The position numbers and the translations under genes were made by a program. From positions 23,621-87,620 of the forward strand of contig JAQWMX010000018.1 in NCBI GenBank assembly GCA_029246545.1: a DNA stretch of 64,000 nucleotides, in the 5' to 3' direction. How positions within the stretch are numbered: position 1 is the first letter of the stretch; every line of letters starts with the position of its first letter. Of the stretch, positions 33,800 through 43,324 are shown piece after piece. Source of the stretch: Gammaproteobacteria bacterium. Its GTDB lineage: Bacteria; Pseudomonadota; Gammaproteobacteria; Pseudomonadales; Pseudohongiellaceae. A model generated the notes under the pieces. It ran no database searches, had not been told where the DNA came from, and saw only the letters and a list, made by a program, of their open reading frames with translations.

Positions 33800-34672
33800 A
33801 TGTCTGATTCATTGCGTGGCGCACTTTTCATGCTATTGGCGACTTTTGTGTTTGCCTTGATGACGGTTTTTGTCAAACTTGTGCCTACTATCCCTGTGCT
33901 CGAAATAATATTTTTTCGAGCTATTTTCTCTATCGTGGTCTGTTTGTATAGCTTACTTAAAGCTCGAATACCGGTTTTTGGCAATAATAAAAAAGTATTA
34001 ATAATTCGTGGTATAGCGGGTGTAACCGCACTCTCCATGAATTATTATTTGATTCAAGTTGTCCCACTTGCTGCTGCTTCTACCTTGACTTATTTGTCAC
34101 CAATTTTCACAACAATTCTGGGCATCTTCTTTGTAAAAGAAAAAGTGAGTCCCATGCAGTTTGTATTTTTTGCCTTGAGTTTTAGCGGTATCCTAGTGAT
34201 TCAGGGCTTCGACAGTCGTATTTCACTTTTTCATTTATTAGTTGGTCTTACTACTTCGATGGTTATGGCTATGGCATATACCTGTGTAAGAAAGTTAAGC
34301 TCAACAGAACATCCCTTAGTCATCATGTTTTACTTCCCTTTATTGTGTTTACCCGTGACTGGTTTATGGGTCATTTTTAAGTGGGTGATGCCACAGGGTA
34401 TTGAGTGGTTCTATTTGGCAATGGTTGGTCTTACCAGTCAGGTTGCACAATATTATTTAACTCGGGCTTATCAAATTGCTGAAATAGCAACGGTTTCGAT
34501 CGTCAATTACACCAGTATTATTTATACAATTGCGCTTGGATTTATAATTTTTGGTGAGAGTTTTAATAGCATGACTTATCTAGGAATGGCGCTGGTATGT
34601 GCGGGTGTTATTATCAATGTGCTTTATAAAACTAAAGAAAAAAGATTAGAAAAATTGGAGGCAGTCTTATGA
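33800..34672 (+). CDS. EamA/RhaT-family (DMT) transporter
   Basis: The 290-residue inner-membrane protein has about ten hydrophobic helices and two EamA repeats, with the second starting around residue 150 (HLLVGLTTSMVMAMAYTCVRK). Such carriers export or import metabolites or drugs. Its last four bases (ATGA) overlap the start of a YkoF-like gene, which is followed by a PnuC-type transporter. This suggests a shared role in moving a vitamin or its precursor, inferred from context only. Confidence 0.83.
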   Translation: MSDSLRGALFMLLATFVFALMTVFVKLVPTIPVLEIIFFRAIFSIVVCLYSLLKARIPVFGNNKKVLIIRGIAGVTALSMNYYLIQVVPLAAASTLTYLSPIFTTILGIFFVKEKVSPMQFVFFALSFSGILVIQGFDSRISLFHLLVGLTTSMVMAMAYTCVRKLSSTEHPLVIMFYFPLLCLPVTGLWVIFKWVMPQGIEWFYLAMVGLTSQVAQYYLTRAYQIAEIATVSIVNYTSIIYTIALGFIIFGESFNSMTYLGMALVCAGVIINVLYKTKEKRLEKLEAVL

Positions 34673-34917
34673 ATTTGGCAATTGAATTATCGATGTATCC
34701 GTTCAATAAAGATTTCAGACCATTAATTAAAAATTTTATTGATAAACTAAACTCTTATGCTGACCTCGAGGTTAGAACAAGTGCTACTTCTACCATTGTT
34801 ATCGGTGAATTCCAGTATGTTATGCAGGTATTAACTGAAATATTGGCCTGGAGCCATCATGAGCATGGACAATCAGTGTTTGTCAGTAAATTTATTCCTG
34901 ATTATGAAGCCGAATGA
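34669..34917 (+). CDS. Small YkoF-like thiamine/pyrimidine-binding-type protein
   Basis: The 82-residue product resembles the small YkoF/DUF77 ferredoxin-fold proteins that bind thiamine or hydroxymethylpyrimidine: a start of MNLAIELSMYPFNKDFRPLI, a central strand LEVRTSATSTIVIGEFQYV and a C-terminal helix. The match is by pattern, not by a strict motif. It is translationally coupled to the EamA carrier, and the PnuC-type gene follows 20 bases later. A TPP riboswitch was not seen ahead of the group. Confidence 0.55.
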   Translation: MNLAIELSMYPFNKDFRPLIKNFIDKLNSYADLEVRTSATSTIVIGEFQYVMQVLTEILAWSHHEHGQSVFVSKFIPDYEAE

Positions 34918-34937
34918 TGAATAAGATGAATAGCTGA

Positions 34938-35513
34938 ATGATATTTCAAACTCTTGAAATTCTTGGAGTAATTTTAGCTCTTGCCTACCTTGTGCTCGCC
35001 ACCAAAGAAATCATTTGGTGTTGGCTCTGTGCATTTGGCAGTTCATTTATTTATGTTTTTTTATTCTGGCAAGTCGGCTTGGTGATGGAATCAATGCTTA
35101 ATGTTTTTTATGTCACGATGGCAATAGCAGGCTGGCTGCAATGGACATATGGTGGCGACAATCAGCAAGGCTTAAGTATTAGAAAATTAAAAACATGGCA
35201 GCATGGTGTAATAATTTTATTGATTTTATCCCTGGCCTGGTTGAATGGTTGGTTTATACAAAATTATTCAGCAGCGGCATGGCCCTATATCGATTCTTTT
35301 ACTACTTGGGCTAGTGTGCTGACGACCTTTATGGTCATTTATAAAATTTTGGAGAACTGGATCTATTGGTTTGTCATCGATAGTATTTCAATTTATTTAT
35401 ATATAGATAGAGGGTTGTATCTAACCGCTTTATTATTTGTAGCTTATGTTGTCATAGTGGTTTTTGGTTACATCTCTTGGCGAAAAGCATTAATCGCGAA
35501 TGAAAATCGATAA
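34938..35513 (+). CDS. PnuC-family vitamin transporter (nicotinamide riboside or thiamine)
   Basis: This 191-residue membrane protein of the PnuC family moves a B-vitamin precursor by facilitated diffusion. Family features are the aromatic helices AFGSSFIYVFLFWQVGL and AGWLQWTYGG, and ENWIYWFVIDSISIYLY near the end, the region that contacts the substrate. PnuC members take up nicotinamide riboside and PnuT members take up thiamine. The adjacent YkoF-like gene favours thiamine, but the residues cannot decide it here. It is the third gene of the EamA-YkoF-PnuC group. Confidence 0.82.
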   Translation: MIFQTLEILGVILALAYLVLATKEIIWCWLCAFGSSFIYVFLFWQVGLVMESMLNVFYVTMAIAGWLQWTYGGDNQQGLSIRKLKTWQHGVIILLILSLAWLNGWFIQNYSAAAWPYIDSFTTWASVLTTFMVIYKILENWIYWFVIDSISIYLYIDRGLYLTALLFVAYVVIVVFGYISWRKALIANENR

Positions 35514-35666
35514 ACTCTTTTATTCTTTTAATAAGCTGATCTCTCTTCAGTTTTGCCTTGATCACTCTTTAAAAATTTCCTTTAAATATCCATAGTTAAA
35601 TCATAGACTCTAAACGTTTTAGACGTTATTCTGCGCGCTCTTTATTTAAAAGGTTCGGAGCTTAAC

Positions 35667-36731
35667 ATGGTATTTACAAAAAATAAGAACAGCCTGCTAT
35701 TGACTGTAATTGGTCTATTTACGGCTGTTTTCGGCAGTGTAGCAGCCTTTGCCGAAGGCGAAGCCGGAATTATTTCATTACGAGGTCAAGGCCATTTCTT
35801 TGTCGGCGGTGAGACCTATGAAGTCGCAGGCAATCCTAATGCCGGCCCATTTGGTGCGCCGGGCTTAGCAATGCAGAATCAAATGTTTGTTGGTTATCAA
35901 TTGCCTGCTGAGAAAGAGCATCCTTATCCACTTGTTCTAGTTCATGGTGGTGGCGGTCAAGCGACTGACTGGTTTAGTACGCCAGATGGCCGTGATGGTT
36001 GGAGAGATTATTTTTTAGCTGCAGGCTTCGACGTTTATTGGATTGATCGTCCAGGCTACGGTCGTTCACCGACACACGCAAGTTATGGCGAGCTAGGCGG
36101 AAGCGCTTCTTCTGGTCTTATTAGTTTTCTCGCAACAGCCGATCATTGGCCTGGTGATTTAAGTGATACTGACCAAAATCTTTTGAATTGGCTGGCAAGC
36201 TCTCCTCCTGGACCTGCTGCTAGTAATGATATTGCTGGTACAGACTTGTCACTATTATTAGAACGTATCGGACCTTCTATCGTAATAACTCATTCCGCTG
36301 GTGGACCAACAGGTTGGTTGGCAAATGAAGCTAATTCCGAAAATGTAGCCGGCATCATTGCGATAGAAGCTGCAGGTAGCAACATGTTGGATGAGGGAAC
36401 GCGAGAAAGCATGTCTTTCAGTCCTGCATTATCAGCAAATTTTGCCAGTGTTTCAGATGCAGACGGATGTGCAATGCAGTCTCAAGGTTCAGTTAGCCAA
36501 TTAACTAACTTAGCAGGTAAGGCTGTGGCCATGGTAGGGTCTGAACGTGGTTTAACTCAGGTATTAAATATGGAATGTGGGACTAAAGTTTTAAGGCAGG
36601 CTGGAGTTGATGCAAGTTTCATTTATCTTCCTGATTTAGGCCTTAATGGCAACGGTCACTTTATGATGGCCGAAACCAATAGTCATGAAGTAGTAGAAGT
36701 GATTATAGAATTAGCTGAAGAAATGGAATAA
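35667..36731 (+). CDS. Secreted alpha/beta-hydrolase
   Basis: The 354-residue exported hydrolase has a signal peptide (LLLTVIGLFTAVFGSVAAFA). The core shows the oxyanion-loop LVLVHGGGGQATDWF, a GYGRSPTH segment, the nucleophile elbow ITHSAGGPTGW with the catalytic Ser, and a His late in the chain (NGNGHFMMAE). This arrangement fits a lipase/esterase-like group of marine Proteobacteria. The substrate is unknown; an ester is likely. It ends at a strong bidirectional terminator. Confidence 0.82.
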   Translation: MVFTKNKNSLLLTVIGLFTAVFGSVAAFAEGEAGIISLRGQGHFFVGGETYEVAGNPNAGPFGAPGLAMQNQMFVGYQLPAEKEHPYPLVLVHGGGGQATDWFSTPDGRDGWRDYFLAAGFDVYWIDRPGYGRSPTHASYGELGGSASSGLISFLATADHWPGDLSDTDQNLLNWLASSPPGPAASNDIAGTDLSLLLERIGPSIVITHSAGGPTGWLANEANSENVAGIIAIEAAGSNMLDEGTRESMSFSPALSANFASVSDADGCAMQSQGSVSQLTNLAGKAVAMVGSERGLTQVLNMECGTKVLRQAGVDASFIYLPDLGLNGNGHFMMAETNSHEVVEVIIELAEEME

Positions 36732-36749
36732 TAAGTTAAGCGAGATTTA

Positions 36750-36796
36750 AAAATCCTTGCGGGTTAATTTTAAAATGGCACGCAGGGATTTTTTTT
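36750..36796 (+). terminator. Bidirectional intrinsic terminator
   Basis: AAATCCTTGCG (36751-36761) and CGCAGGGATTT (36781-36791) form an 11-base-pair stem with one wobble, followed by eight T residues. On the other strand the stem is also followed by T residues, so it can end both the hydrolase and bfr transcripts. Confidence 0.8.
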
Positions 36797-36855
36797 GATA
36801 TTTGATAAGGTAAATAGATAAAGTGGCAAGAAAATCTGAAGAGATAATTTTAGAT

Positions 36856-37326
36856 TTATGTGCCCATTTTTTCTGAAAGGTAGTTTTGAATACCCATCTT
36901 TTCAATCAGAGTAAGTTGAGTTTCAAGCCAGTCGACATGTTCTTCCTCAGCATCCAATATTTCCTGAAATAAATCTCGAGACACAAAATCTTTAACACTT
37001 TCACAGTAGACAATCGCGTCGCGTAGATCAGGAATTGCTCGTAATTCTAACGCGAGATCAGAGTTCAACATTTCTTCAGTATCTTCTCCAATATTAAGCT
37101 TCCCAAGATCTTGTAAGTTTGGCAGGCCCTCTAAGAAAAGAATACGTTCAATTAATTGATCGGCATGCTTCATTTCATCAATTGATTCATGGTGAGTATA
37201 GTCAGCAAGCTCTTTTAAGCCCCAATCCTTAAGCATTTTGGCGTGTAAAAAATACTGATTAATTGCAACCAGTTCATTGCCAAGAACTTTATTGAGATGA
37301 GTGATTACTTTTGTGTCGCCTTTCAT
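36856..37326 (-). CDS. bfr: Bacterioferritin
   Basis: Bacterioferritin stores iron as a mineral inside a 24-subunit shell and holds heme between subunits. The 156-residue chain has the ferroxidase ligands in context: Glu18 in [12 protein letters not shown], Glu51 and His54 in [10 protein letters not shown] (with heme-binding Met52), Glu94, and Glu127 and His130 in [13 protein letters not shown]. The first ATG gives the normal length. bfd, which donates electrons for iron release, lies 297 bases upstream on the same strand. Confidence 0.96.
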   Translation of the reverse strand: MKGDTKVITHLNKVLGNELVAINQYFLHAKMLKDWGLKELADYTHHESIDEMKHADQLIERILFLEGLPNLQDLGKLNIGEDTEEMLNSDLALELRAIPDLRDAIVYCESVKDFVSRDLFQEILDAEEEHVDWLETQLTLIEKMGIQNYLSEKMGT

Positions 37327-37622
37327 TTAAAAATCTCCATTACTGCATTAATACTAAAATCTAAGCGCCATTTTGGCGAAGTCCAGATCAAAAGTCTATA
37401 GCTAAGTCTTTAATATATAAGGGAAAAGTATGAATAAGAATGCTTATTGTTACGTTTCGCAATAAACAAATAGAAATTGGAGAAATGTAAATAGACACAA
37501 AGCGTTACGAGCAAAGTTCAGTCAAGGCAAAAATTCATGAAATAGCGGAATTTACTTGATCAGTAAATGAGTATATTGAGAGAATTTTTAACGACGCCTG
37601 AACAAGCGCAGTAGCTTTAGTA
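37327..37622. promoter_or_regulatory. bfr upstream region with a Fur-like palindrome
   Basis: The gap between bfd and bfr holds AATAAG-AATG-CTTATT at 37433-37448, a perfect dyad that resembles Fur-type sites, about 107 bases before the bfr start. No gene or hairpin terminator was seen in the rest. Confidence 0.4.
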
Positions 37623-37808
37623 TTAAGCAGGGTGGAAGGGGGCTTTTTTTACAGTTGTTTCTACAATCGATTTAGCTTGTTGCATGCATTTTCCACATCC
37701 AGTTGAAACACCAAGTGTCTTTTGCACTTCCGCAAAAGAGTGCGCTCCATCAATGATGGATTCTTTGATTTGGCTATCAGTAACAGCTTTGCAAAGACAA
37801 ACGTACAT
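37623..37808 (-). CDS. bfd: Bacterioferritin-associated ferredoxin
   Basis: Bfd reduces the ferric iron in bacterioferritin through its [2Fe-2S] cluster so that iron can be released. The 61-residue product has the four cluster cysteines at positions 4, 6, 38 and 41 (VCLC near the start, GCGKC later), and TDSQIKESI typical of the fold. It should be induced by iron starvation; a Fur-like site lies about 42-60 bases before the start. Confidence 0.94.
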   Translation of the reverse strand: MYVCLCKAVTDSQIKESIIDGAHSFAEVQKTLGVSTGCGKCMQQAKSIVETTVKKAPFHPA

Positions 37809-37849
37809 AATAATAATCAGCTAAAGTTTAACTTAATGAGAATGTTAAG

Positions 37850-37868
37850 CTAAATGAGAATCATTGTC
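37850..37868 (-). promoter_or_regulatory. Fur-box-like site upstream of bfd
   Basis: CTAAATGAGAATCATTGTC matches 14 of 19 positions of the classic Fur consensus (GATAATGATAATCATTATC). It lies upstream of bfd at a distance suited to blocking its promoter when iron is plentiful. Confidence 0.6.
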
Positions 37869-37880
37869 AAATAAGATCGT

Positions 37881-39548
37881 TTACTTTTTACTGTATTTAC
37901 TGCCTATCTCGCTTACACGTTGAGCAAGTTTTTTTGCAGTGCCAAAATCTGTTTTACCGGAGCCTAATTTTGGTATTTCATCGACAAGGAAATAGGCGCT
38001 AGGCAGGGCCAGAGTTGTCAAGCCATTGTTTAATAAATTGTCTTTCAGTTCATGCTTATCAAGACTCCGATTGGTTAAAACAATGATGGTTTCACCTTTT
38101 TTAGGATCTGGTATGTTCATGGCAACTATTTCTAGCTCAATATCCTCGGCCACTTTACGAATAGCAGCTTCTACCTGACCAAGAGCAACCATTTCTCCGC
38201 CTATTTTGGCAAAACGTGAATAGCGATCCTGTATGAATAAAAAACCATCTTTATCCAAATAACCTTTATCGCCACTGACATACCAAGTCTTACCATCAAT
38301 TTCTGGTAGGGCTAGTTTGGATTTTTCTGGATTGTTCAAGTAGCCCTGCATAACTTGTCTACCATGGATTAAAATCATGCCCGACTCGCCAATTGAGAGC
38401 GGTTGCATCGTATCAGGATCTACTATTCGAATTTCTGTTCGTGGAATCGGCAAACCAACTGAACCAGGTTTATAATTGATAATGATATTGCCATCATTAT
38501 CGGTTTCATCTGGTACATTGACGCAAGCAACGGGGGCCGTTTCTGTTGCGCCATAACCTTCATATATAACTTTATCGAATTTATTAAAAAATTCTTCCCT
38601 TACTTCTGTTTGAAGTTTTTCAGCACCGGCTACGACAAGACGTAAAGACTCAAGTAAATCACTGGTAATTTTTTGGTTACGAATATAGAGACGATAAAAG
38701 GTGGATGTACCAAACATGATGCTGACATTGTATTTCTTAATGGCATTAGCTGTTGCAACTGCATCAGTTGGATCGGCATGACAGACAACAGGTATTCCTT
38801 CCAGTAAAGGCATAAATTCTGTAACGGTCAAACCAAGGGAATGAAATAGAGGCAAATTAGCCAACAAAACATCTTCATCAGTGGCTTTTAAAAGCACAAT
38901 GAACTGGCTGATATTTGTTAAAAGGTTTCGGTGACTGAGGATAATTCCTTTCGGTTCAGCCTCACTTCCGCTGGAAAATAAGATGACAGCTGGCGTTTCT
39001 GCATCTACCCTTGTAAGAAAGCGTTTCTTAAGACTTTTTGCAGAAAATAATTTGCACTGTAATAAGGTAGAAACCCGTCGAATAAAAGAAGTTTTTTCAC
39101 GAATTTTTTCTAGAATAACAATATTGGCTGATTGTTCTAACCAACTGGTATCAATGCCCCTAGCTTCGAGTCTTTGTAAGAAGCGAGAAGAGGTGTAGAT
39201 AGTTTTTATATCAGCTTGCGTGATAGAGGACTGAATTGATTCGGCACTAGCCGTGTAATTCAGATTAACCAATGTTTTTCCCAGTAAGAGAATAGCCATA
39301 TTGCAAAGCATGGCCCCGGCACTAGTTGGTAATAGTGTCGCAACATTCTGCTCCGGGCTGATTTTTCTGATATGCCGAGACAGCACAAGACTGCCAGTTA
39401 ACGCACGAGCAGGGCTTAACTTTGCCCCTAAGGTATCGATAATTAAATAATCTTTTGTGAAAGAAGGGTTCTTGGTGCTATCTATCCAGCATTCACCAAT
39501 TGTGTCTGACAATATTTTACTCAAGGCCAGCCCCCTAAATTCTTCCAA
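37881..39548 (-). CDS. Acyl-CoA/acyl-ACP synthetase (Aas C-terminal domain-like)
   Basis: This AMP-forming enzyme of 555 residues activates fatty acids as acyl-AMP and transfers them to ACP or CoA. The loop SSGSEAEPKGIILSH resembles the SGSEGxPKG version seen in Aas, and YEGYGATETAP, SGDKGYLDKDGF and YSRFAKIGGEMV complete the fold. Classical Aas begins with a PlsC-like acyltransferase half that is absent here, so this is the synthetase part alone. The start overlaps the end of rnt by 28 bases, pointing to co-transcription with rnt and pyrC. The true fatty acid range is unknown. Confidence 0.82.
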   Translation of the reverse strand: MEEFRGLALSKILSDTIGECWIDSTKNPSFTKDYLIIDTLGAKLSPARALTGSLVLSRHIRKISPEQNVATLLPTSAGAMLCNMAILLLGKTLVNLNYTASAESIQSSITQADIKTIYTSSRFLQRLEARGIDTSWLEQSANIVILEKIREKTSFIRRVSTLLQCKLFSAKSLKKRFLTRVDAETPAVILFSSGSEAEPKGIILSHRNLLTNISQFIVLLKATDEDVLLANLPLFHSLGLTVTEFMPLLEGIPVVCHADPTDAVATANAIKKYNVSIMFGTSTFYRLYIRNQKITSDLLESLRLVVAGAEKLQTEVREEFFNKFDKVIYEGYGATETAPVACVNVPDETDNDGNIIINYKPGSVGLPIPRTEIRIVDPDTMQPLSIGESGMILIHGRQVMQGYLNNPEKSKLALPEIDGKTWYVSGDKGYLDKDGFLFIQDRYSRFAKIGGEMVALGQVEAAIRKVAEDIELEIVAMNIPDPKKGETIIVLTNRSLDKHELKDNLLNNGLTTLALPSAYFLVDEIPKLGSGKTDFGTAKKLAQRVSEIGSKYSKK

Positions 39549-40156
39549 TGGTTAACAATATGACAAAATAAATCTGCTGTTTTTTCAGCATCATATTTAG
39601 CAGAATGTGCCTGCTCATTGTCAAATTCCAAACCGGCTGCTTCACAAGCTCTAGCAAGTACAGTCTGACCTAAACTTAAGGCCGATAAAGATACTGTGTC
39701 TAAACTTGAAAAAGGGTGAAAAGGGTTACGCTTTAGTTTATGGCGTTCGGTAGCAGCACGAATAAAGCCATGATCAAAATGTGCATTATGGGCAACTAAA
39801 ATTGCTCGATTACAGCCTTCAGCTTTCATCTTCTTTCGAATATGTTTAAACATATCGCTGAAAACATCTTTCTCAGGATGAGCAATTCGTAAGGGGTGGT
39901 GTGGATTGATACCAGTAAATTTTAGCGATGCTTCATTCAGGTTTGCACCTTCAAATGGCTGCACATGATAAGTGTGTGTTTCTTCAGGAATAAGATGCTC
40001 TCTGTCATCCATTCCAAGCATCACCGCAGATATTTCAAGAATGGCATCAGTCTCTGAATTAAAACCAGCAGTTTCAATATCGAGTACTACAGGAAGGTAG
40101 CCGCGGAAACGGGTAGATAGCGGCGTGACAATTTTAGCTTTCTGCTTTTCAGTCAC
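39521..40156 (-). CDS. rnt: Ribonuclease T
   Basis: RNase T trims 3' ends of tRNA and other stable RNAs. The DEDDh exonuclease residues are visible: LDIETAGFNSETDAILEISAV, HNAHFDHGFIRAA and AHSAKYDAEKTADLF with the catalytic His and Asp. FRGYLPVVLDIETAG at the front is typical of Rnt. It begins 3 bases after pyrC ends on the same strand, a common gene pair in gammaproteobacteria. Confidence 0.96.
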   Translation of the reverse strand: MTEKQKAKIVTPLSTRFRGYLPVVLDIETAGFNSETDAILEISAVMLGMDDREHLIPEETHTYHVQPFEGANLNEASLKFTGINPHHPLRIAHPEKDVFSDMFKHIRKKMKAEGCNRAILVAHNAHFDHGFIRAATERHKLKRNPFHPFSSLDTVSLSALSLGQTVLARACEAAGLEFDNEQAHSAKYDAEKTADLFCHIVNHWKNLGGWP

Positions 40157-40159
40157 TCG

Positions 40160-41206
40160 TTACAGTCCATTTGTTACAGACCATTGTATGAGTTCATTAG
40201 CACGTAGCGGTGTAACCTGTTGATCAGAAAATTCATAATAAGCCGGAGCATCCCAACTGGTTTTAGCCAAGGTAATCTTGTCGTCGTTACGAGACAGCCC
40301 ATAAAAATCCGGCCCATTAAATGAAGCAAAAGCTTCCAACTTATCCAAGGCGTTCAACGCATCAAATACTTCGGCATAAAGCTCTAGAGCAGCGTGAGCA
40401 CTATAGCAACCGGCGCAGCCACAAGCGTTTTCTTTTGTATCAGTTGCATGGGGTGCCGAGTCAGTTCCCAGAAAAAATTTATTATTGCCACTTTCGACAA
40501 TATCAAGCAAAGCTTGTTGGTGTTCATTACGTTTTAATATTGGCAAACAATAAAAGTGCGGACGTATGCCGCCCACCAACATGTGATTGCGGTTATAAAG
40601 AAGATGTTGAGGTGTGATTGTAGCACCAACTTTGTCAGAGCTTGAGCTTACAAAGTCGACTGCTTGTTTGGTCGTGATGTGTTCAAGTACAACTTTTAAA
40701 TTTGGAAATTCTGCTGTAATTTTACTTAAAATATTATCAATAAAGATTTTCTCTCGGTCAAAAATATCAATTGAGCTATCGGTAACTTCACCATGAATTA
40801 GCAGCGGCAACCCCAGCTCACTCATAACTTCCAAACAAGCAGAAATATTATCGACAGAAGTAACACCCGATTCTGAATTTGTGGTTGCTCCTGCAGGGTA
40901 GAGCTTAACGCCAAAGATTTGACCGCTAGCTTTGGCTAAAGTGATTTCTTCAGGCGAAGTATTATCCGTGAGATAAAGTGTCATCAGTGGGTTGAAATTA
41001 GAACCCGAAGGTCTTTGTGCAAGAATCCTTTCTCGATAAGCCAGCGCAGCTTCAGTTGTTACGACTGCAGGTGAAAGATTGGGCATAACGATAGCGCGAC
41101 CAAAATAGCGGGCAGTGTGAGCAACCGTATTCTTTAATACAGCACCATCGCGTAAGTGAACATGCCAGTCATCAGGCCGGGTGATTGTGAGTTCTTGCAT
41201 AAACAC
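40160..41206 (-). CDS. pyrC: Dihydroorotase (class II)
   Basis: PyrC closes the pyrimidine ring by converting carbamoyl aspartate to dihydroorotate. The zinc-binding [10 protein letters not shown], the carboxylated Lys in [28 protein letters not shown] and the late [20 protein letters not shown] are all present; 348 residues is normal for the class II enzyme. It is the first of three genes with rnt and the acyl synthetase on the same strand, and diverges from argG. Confidence 0.96.
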   Translation of the reverse strand: MFMQELTITRPDDWHVHLRDGAVLKNTVAHTARYFGRAIVMPNLSPAVVTTEAALAYRERILAQRPSGSNFNPLMTLYLTDNTSPEEITLAKASGQIFGVKLYPAGATTNSESGVTSVDNISACLEVMSELGLPLLIHGEVTDSSIDIFDREKIFIDNILSKITAEFPNLKVVLEHITTKQAVDFVSSSSDKVGATITPQHLLYNRNHMLVGGIRPHFYCLPILKRNEHQQALLDIVESGNNKFFLGTDSAPHATDTKENACGCAGCYSAHAALELYAEVFDALNALDKLEAFASFNGPDFYGLSRNDDKITLAKTSWDAPAYYEFSDQQVTPLRANELIQWSVTNGL

Positions 41207-41323
41207 TTTCCACTACTGTATTCGCTTGAAGTATAACAGTTTTCCCTTGGTCTGGCTGAATTGACTAGGTACAATAGCGCCCCTTTTTAAAACGAAATGA
41301 ATCGAGAAGTGCAGGAGTAATTG

Positions 41324-42532
41324 ATGGCGGATATCAATAAAGTGGTGCTGGCCTATTCAGGCGGTCTGGATACCTCAGTTATTGTTAAATGGTTACAGGA
41401 TACTTACCAATGTGAAGTGGTTACCTATACGGCTGACCTTGGACAAGGTAAAGAAGTTGAACCTGCACGCGCTAAAGCTGAAGCCTTAGGTGTCAAAGAA
41501 ATTTTCATCGAAGACATTCGCGAAGAGTTTGTACGAGACTATGTGTTTCCAATGTTTCGTGCCAACACTATTTATGAAGGTGAGTATTTGTTAGGTACGT
41601 CCATTGCTCGTCCGTTAATTGCTAAAAGATTAGTTGAAGTTGCCGCTGAAACAGGCGCTGATGCTATTTCACATGGCGCGACTGGCAAGGGTAATGACCA
41701 AGTACGTTTCGAATTAGGTGCTTATGCTTTGTCGCCAGGGATTCAAATTATTGCGCCTTGGCGTGAATGGGATTTGAATTCACGCGAAAAGCTAATGACT
41801 TATTGTGCTCAGCACAATATTGCGGTGGATCACGATAAAGGTAAGAAATCGCCCTATTCCATGGACGCTAATTTGCTCCATATTTCTTATGAAGGTGGTG
41901 TGCTGGAAGACCCAGCAGCAGAGGCCGAAGAAGATATGTGGTTGTGGTCTGTGTCGCCAGAAAATGCACCAGATGAACCTACTTATATCGACATTGATTT
42001 TGTTCAAGGTGATGCAGTTGCTTTAGATGGTAAACAAATGTCTGCCGCAACGATTTTGGAAACTTTAAATAAAGTTGGTGGAGCCAATGGTATTGGCCGT
42101 GTTGATATTGTCGAAAATAGATATGTAGGCATGAAAGCAAGAGGCTGTTATGAAACACCTGGAGGCACCATATTATTAAAAGCTCATCGAGCAATGGAAT
42201 CTATTACTCTTGATCGAGAAGCTGCGCATTTAAAAGATGAGTTAATGCCGCGTTATGCCTCATTAATTTACAACGGTTATTGGTGGTCACCAGAAAGGGA
42301 AGCCTTACAGGCTTTAATTGATAACACCCAACAAAGTGTTAACGGCAAAGTGCGTCTTAAATTATATAAAGGTAATGTGATTATCGCCGGCAGAGAATCT
42401 AAAGATTCATTGTTTGATGAAAGCATAGCTACTTTTGAAGATGATGAGGGCGCTTATGATCAAGCTGACGCTGCGGGTTTCATCAAATTAAACGCGCTGC
42501 GTTTAAGAACCATCGCAGCTAAGAAGAAATAA
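41324..42532 (+). CDS. argG: Argininosuccinate synthase
   Basis: ArgG joins citrulline and aspartate using ATP. It has the N-type ATP-PPase loop [46 protein letters not shown] and the C-terminal [12 protein letters not shown]. The ATG at 41324 is preferred: GCAGGAG precedes it, and the TTG three bases earlier is less likely. The 402-residue length is typical. It works with argF and argD, encoded earlier in the window; argH is not seen. Confidence 0.97.
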   Translation: MADINKVVLAYSGGLDTSVIVKWLQDTYQCEVVTYTADLGQGKEVEPARAKAEALGVKEIFIEDIREEFVRDYVFPMFRANTIYEGEYLLGTSIARPLIAKRLVEVAAETGADAISHGATGKGNDQVRFELGAYALSPGIQIIAPWREWDLNSREKLMTYCAQHNIAVDHDKGKKSPYSMDANLLHISYEGGVLEDPAAEAEEDMWLWSVSPENAPDEPTYIDIDFVQGDAVALDGKQMSAATILETLNKVGGANGIGRVDIVENRYVGMKARGCYETPGGTILLKAHRAMESITLDREAAHLKDELMPRYASLIYNGYWWSPEREALQALIDNTQQSVNGKVRLKLYKGNVIIAGRESKDSLFDESIATFEDDEGAYDQADAAGFIKLNALRLRTIAAKKK

Positions 42533-42622
42533 CAACTGCGCTTGGTATTGTTTCGAACTGTCTTCGCCTGCAACGTTATTTAATTTCATTTATATCCAGT
42601 AATCAGTTTTCTCGGATTTTCT

Positions 42623-42652
42623 AATGTCCGCATTCGGCCAAAAGCAGACATT
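42623..42652. repeat. Dispersed palindromic repeat, copy A
   Basis: AATGTCCGC, a loop of ATTCGGCCAAAA, then GCAGACATT. The arms pair with a single mismatch. It lies between argG and a GNAT gene and is the most complete copy of a family seen at five other places in this window. Confidence 0.7.
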
Positions 42653-42753
42653 ATTAAAATTACAAGGGTGATACTGGTGTGCTTAACGTTTAAAGTTTCG
42701 AAATATTTAGTGCGTTAAGATTAAGATTAGAGATATATGGAGCACATAATAAA

Positions 42754-43239
42754 GTGATAAATATAGGAGAAGAGTCAATTAATATCCGTGGTGCTGAAAA
42801 AGAGGATGTAAGCTCTCTAGTAAAGTTCAATATATTGATGGCTCGTGAAACCGAGGGCAAAGAACTTATACCAGAAGAAATCTCACTAGGAGTTAAAAAC
42901 TTATTGGAAAATTTACAACTCGGATTTTACATTGTAGCGGAGAATAAAGATGAAATTATAGCATCACTTATGATTACTACTGAATGGAGTGATTGGAGAA
43001 ATGGTAGTTTTTGGTGGGTCCAAAGTGTGTATGTAATACCTGAGTGGAGAAAGAAGTCTGTATACAGTCGCTTATATGGCTATGTGAAAGATTTAGCTGA
43101 GAAAGATGGAAATATTTGTGGCTTTCGGCTTTATGTTGAAAAGGATAACACCATTGCACAGCAAACTTATAAAAAGGTGGGCATGAAAGAGACAAATTAT
43201 ATGATGTTTGAGGAATTAAAGCCTAGCCTTCTGAATTAG
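42754..43239 (+). CDS. GNAT-family N-acetyltransferase
   Basis: The 161-residue protein has the GNAT fold, with an acetyl-CoA segment near SVYVIPEWRKKSVYSRLYGYV, in which the usual glycines of the pyrophosphate loop are partly replaced by polar residues, and a late FRLYVEKDNTIAQQTYKKVGM. The start is GTG at 42754 with a GGAG site at long spacing, so the exact start is uncertain. The substrate is unknown. It stands alone and may be a recent arrival, since it follows a palindromic repeat. Confidence 0.78.
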   Translation: MINIGEESINIRGAEKEDVSSLVKFNILMARETEGKELIPEEISLGVKNLLENLQLGFYIVAENKDEIIASLMITTEWSDWRNGSFWWVQSVYVIPEWRKKSVYSRLYGYVKDLAEKDGNICGFRLYVEKDNTIAQQTYKKVGMKETNYMMFEELKPSLLN

Positions 43240-43324
43240 CCAGTAACTTCCTAGAAAGCGATGCTTATGCAGAACTAACAAGTTTCTTCGCCGGGTTTTT
43301 GGTGGAAAGCATTTAAGTTGATAT

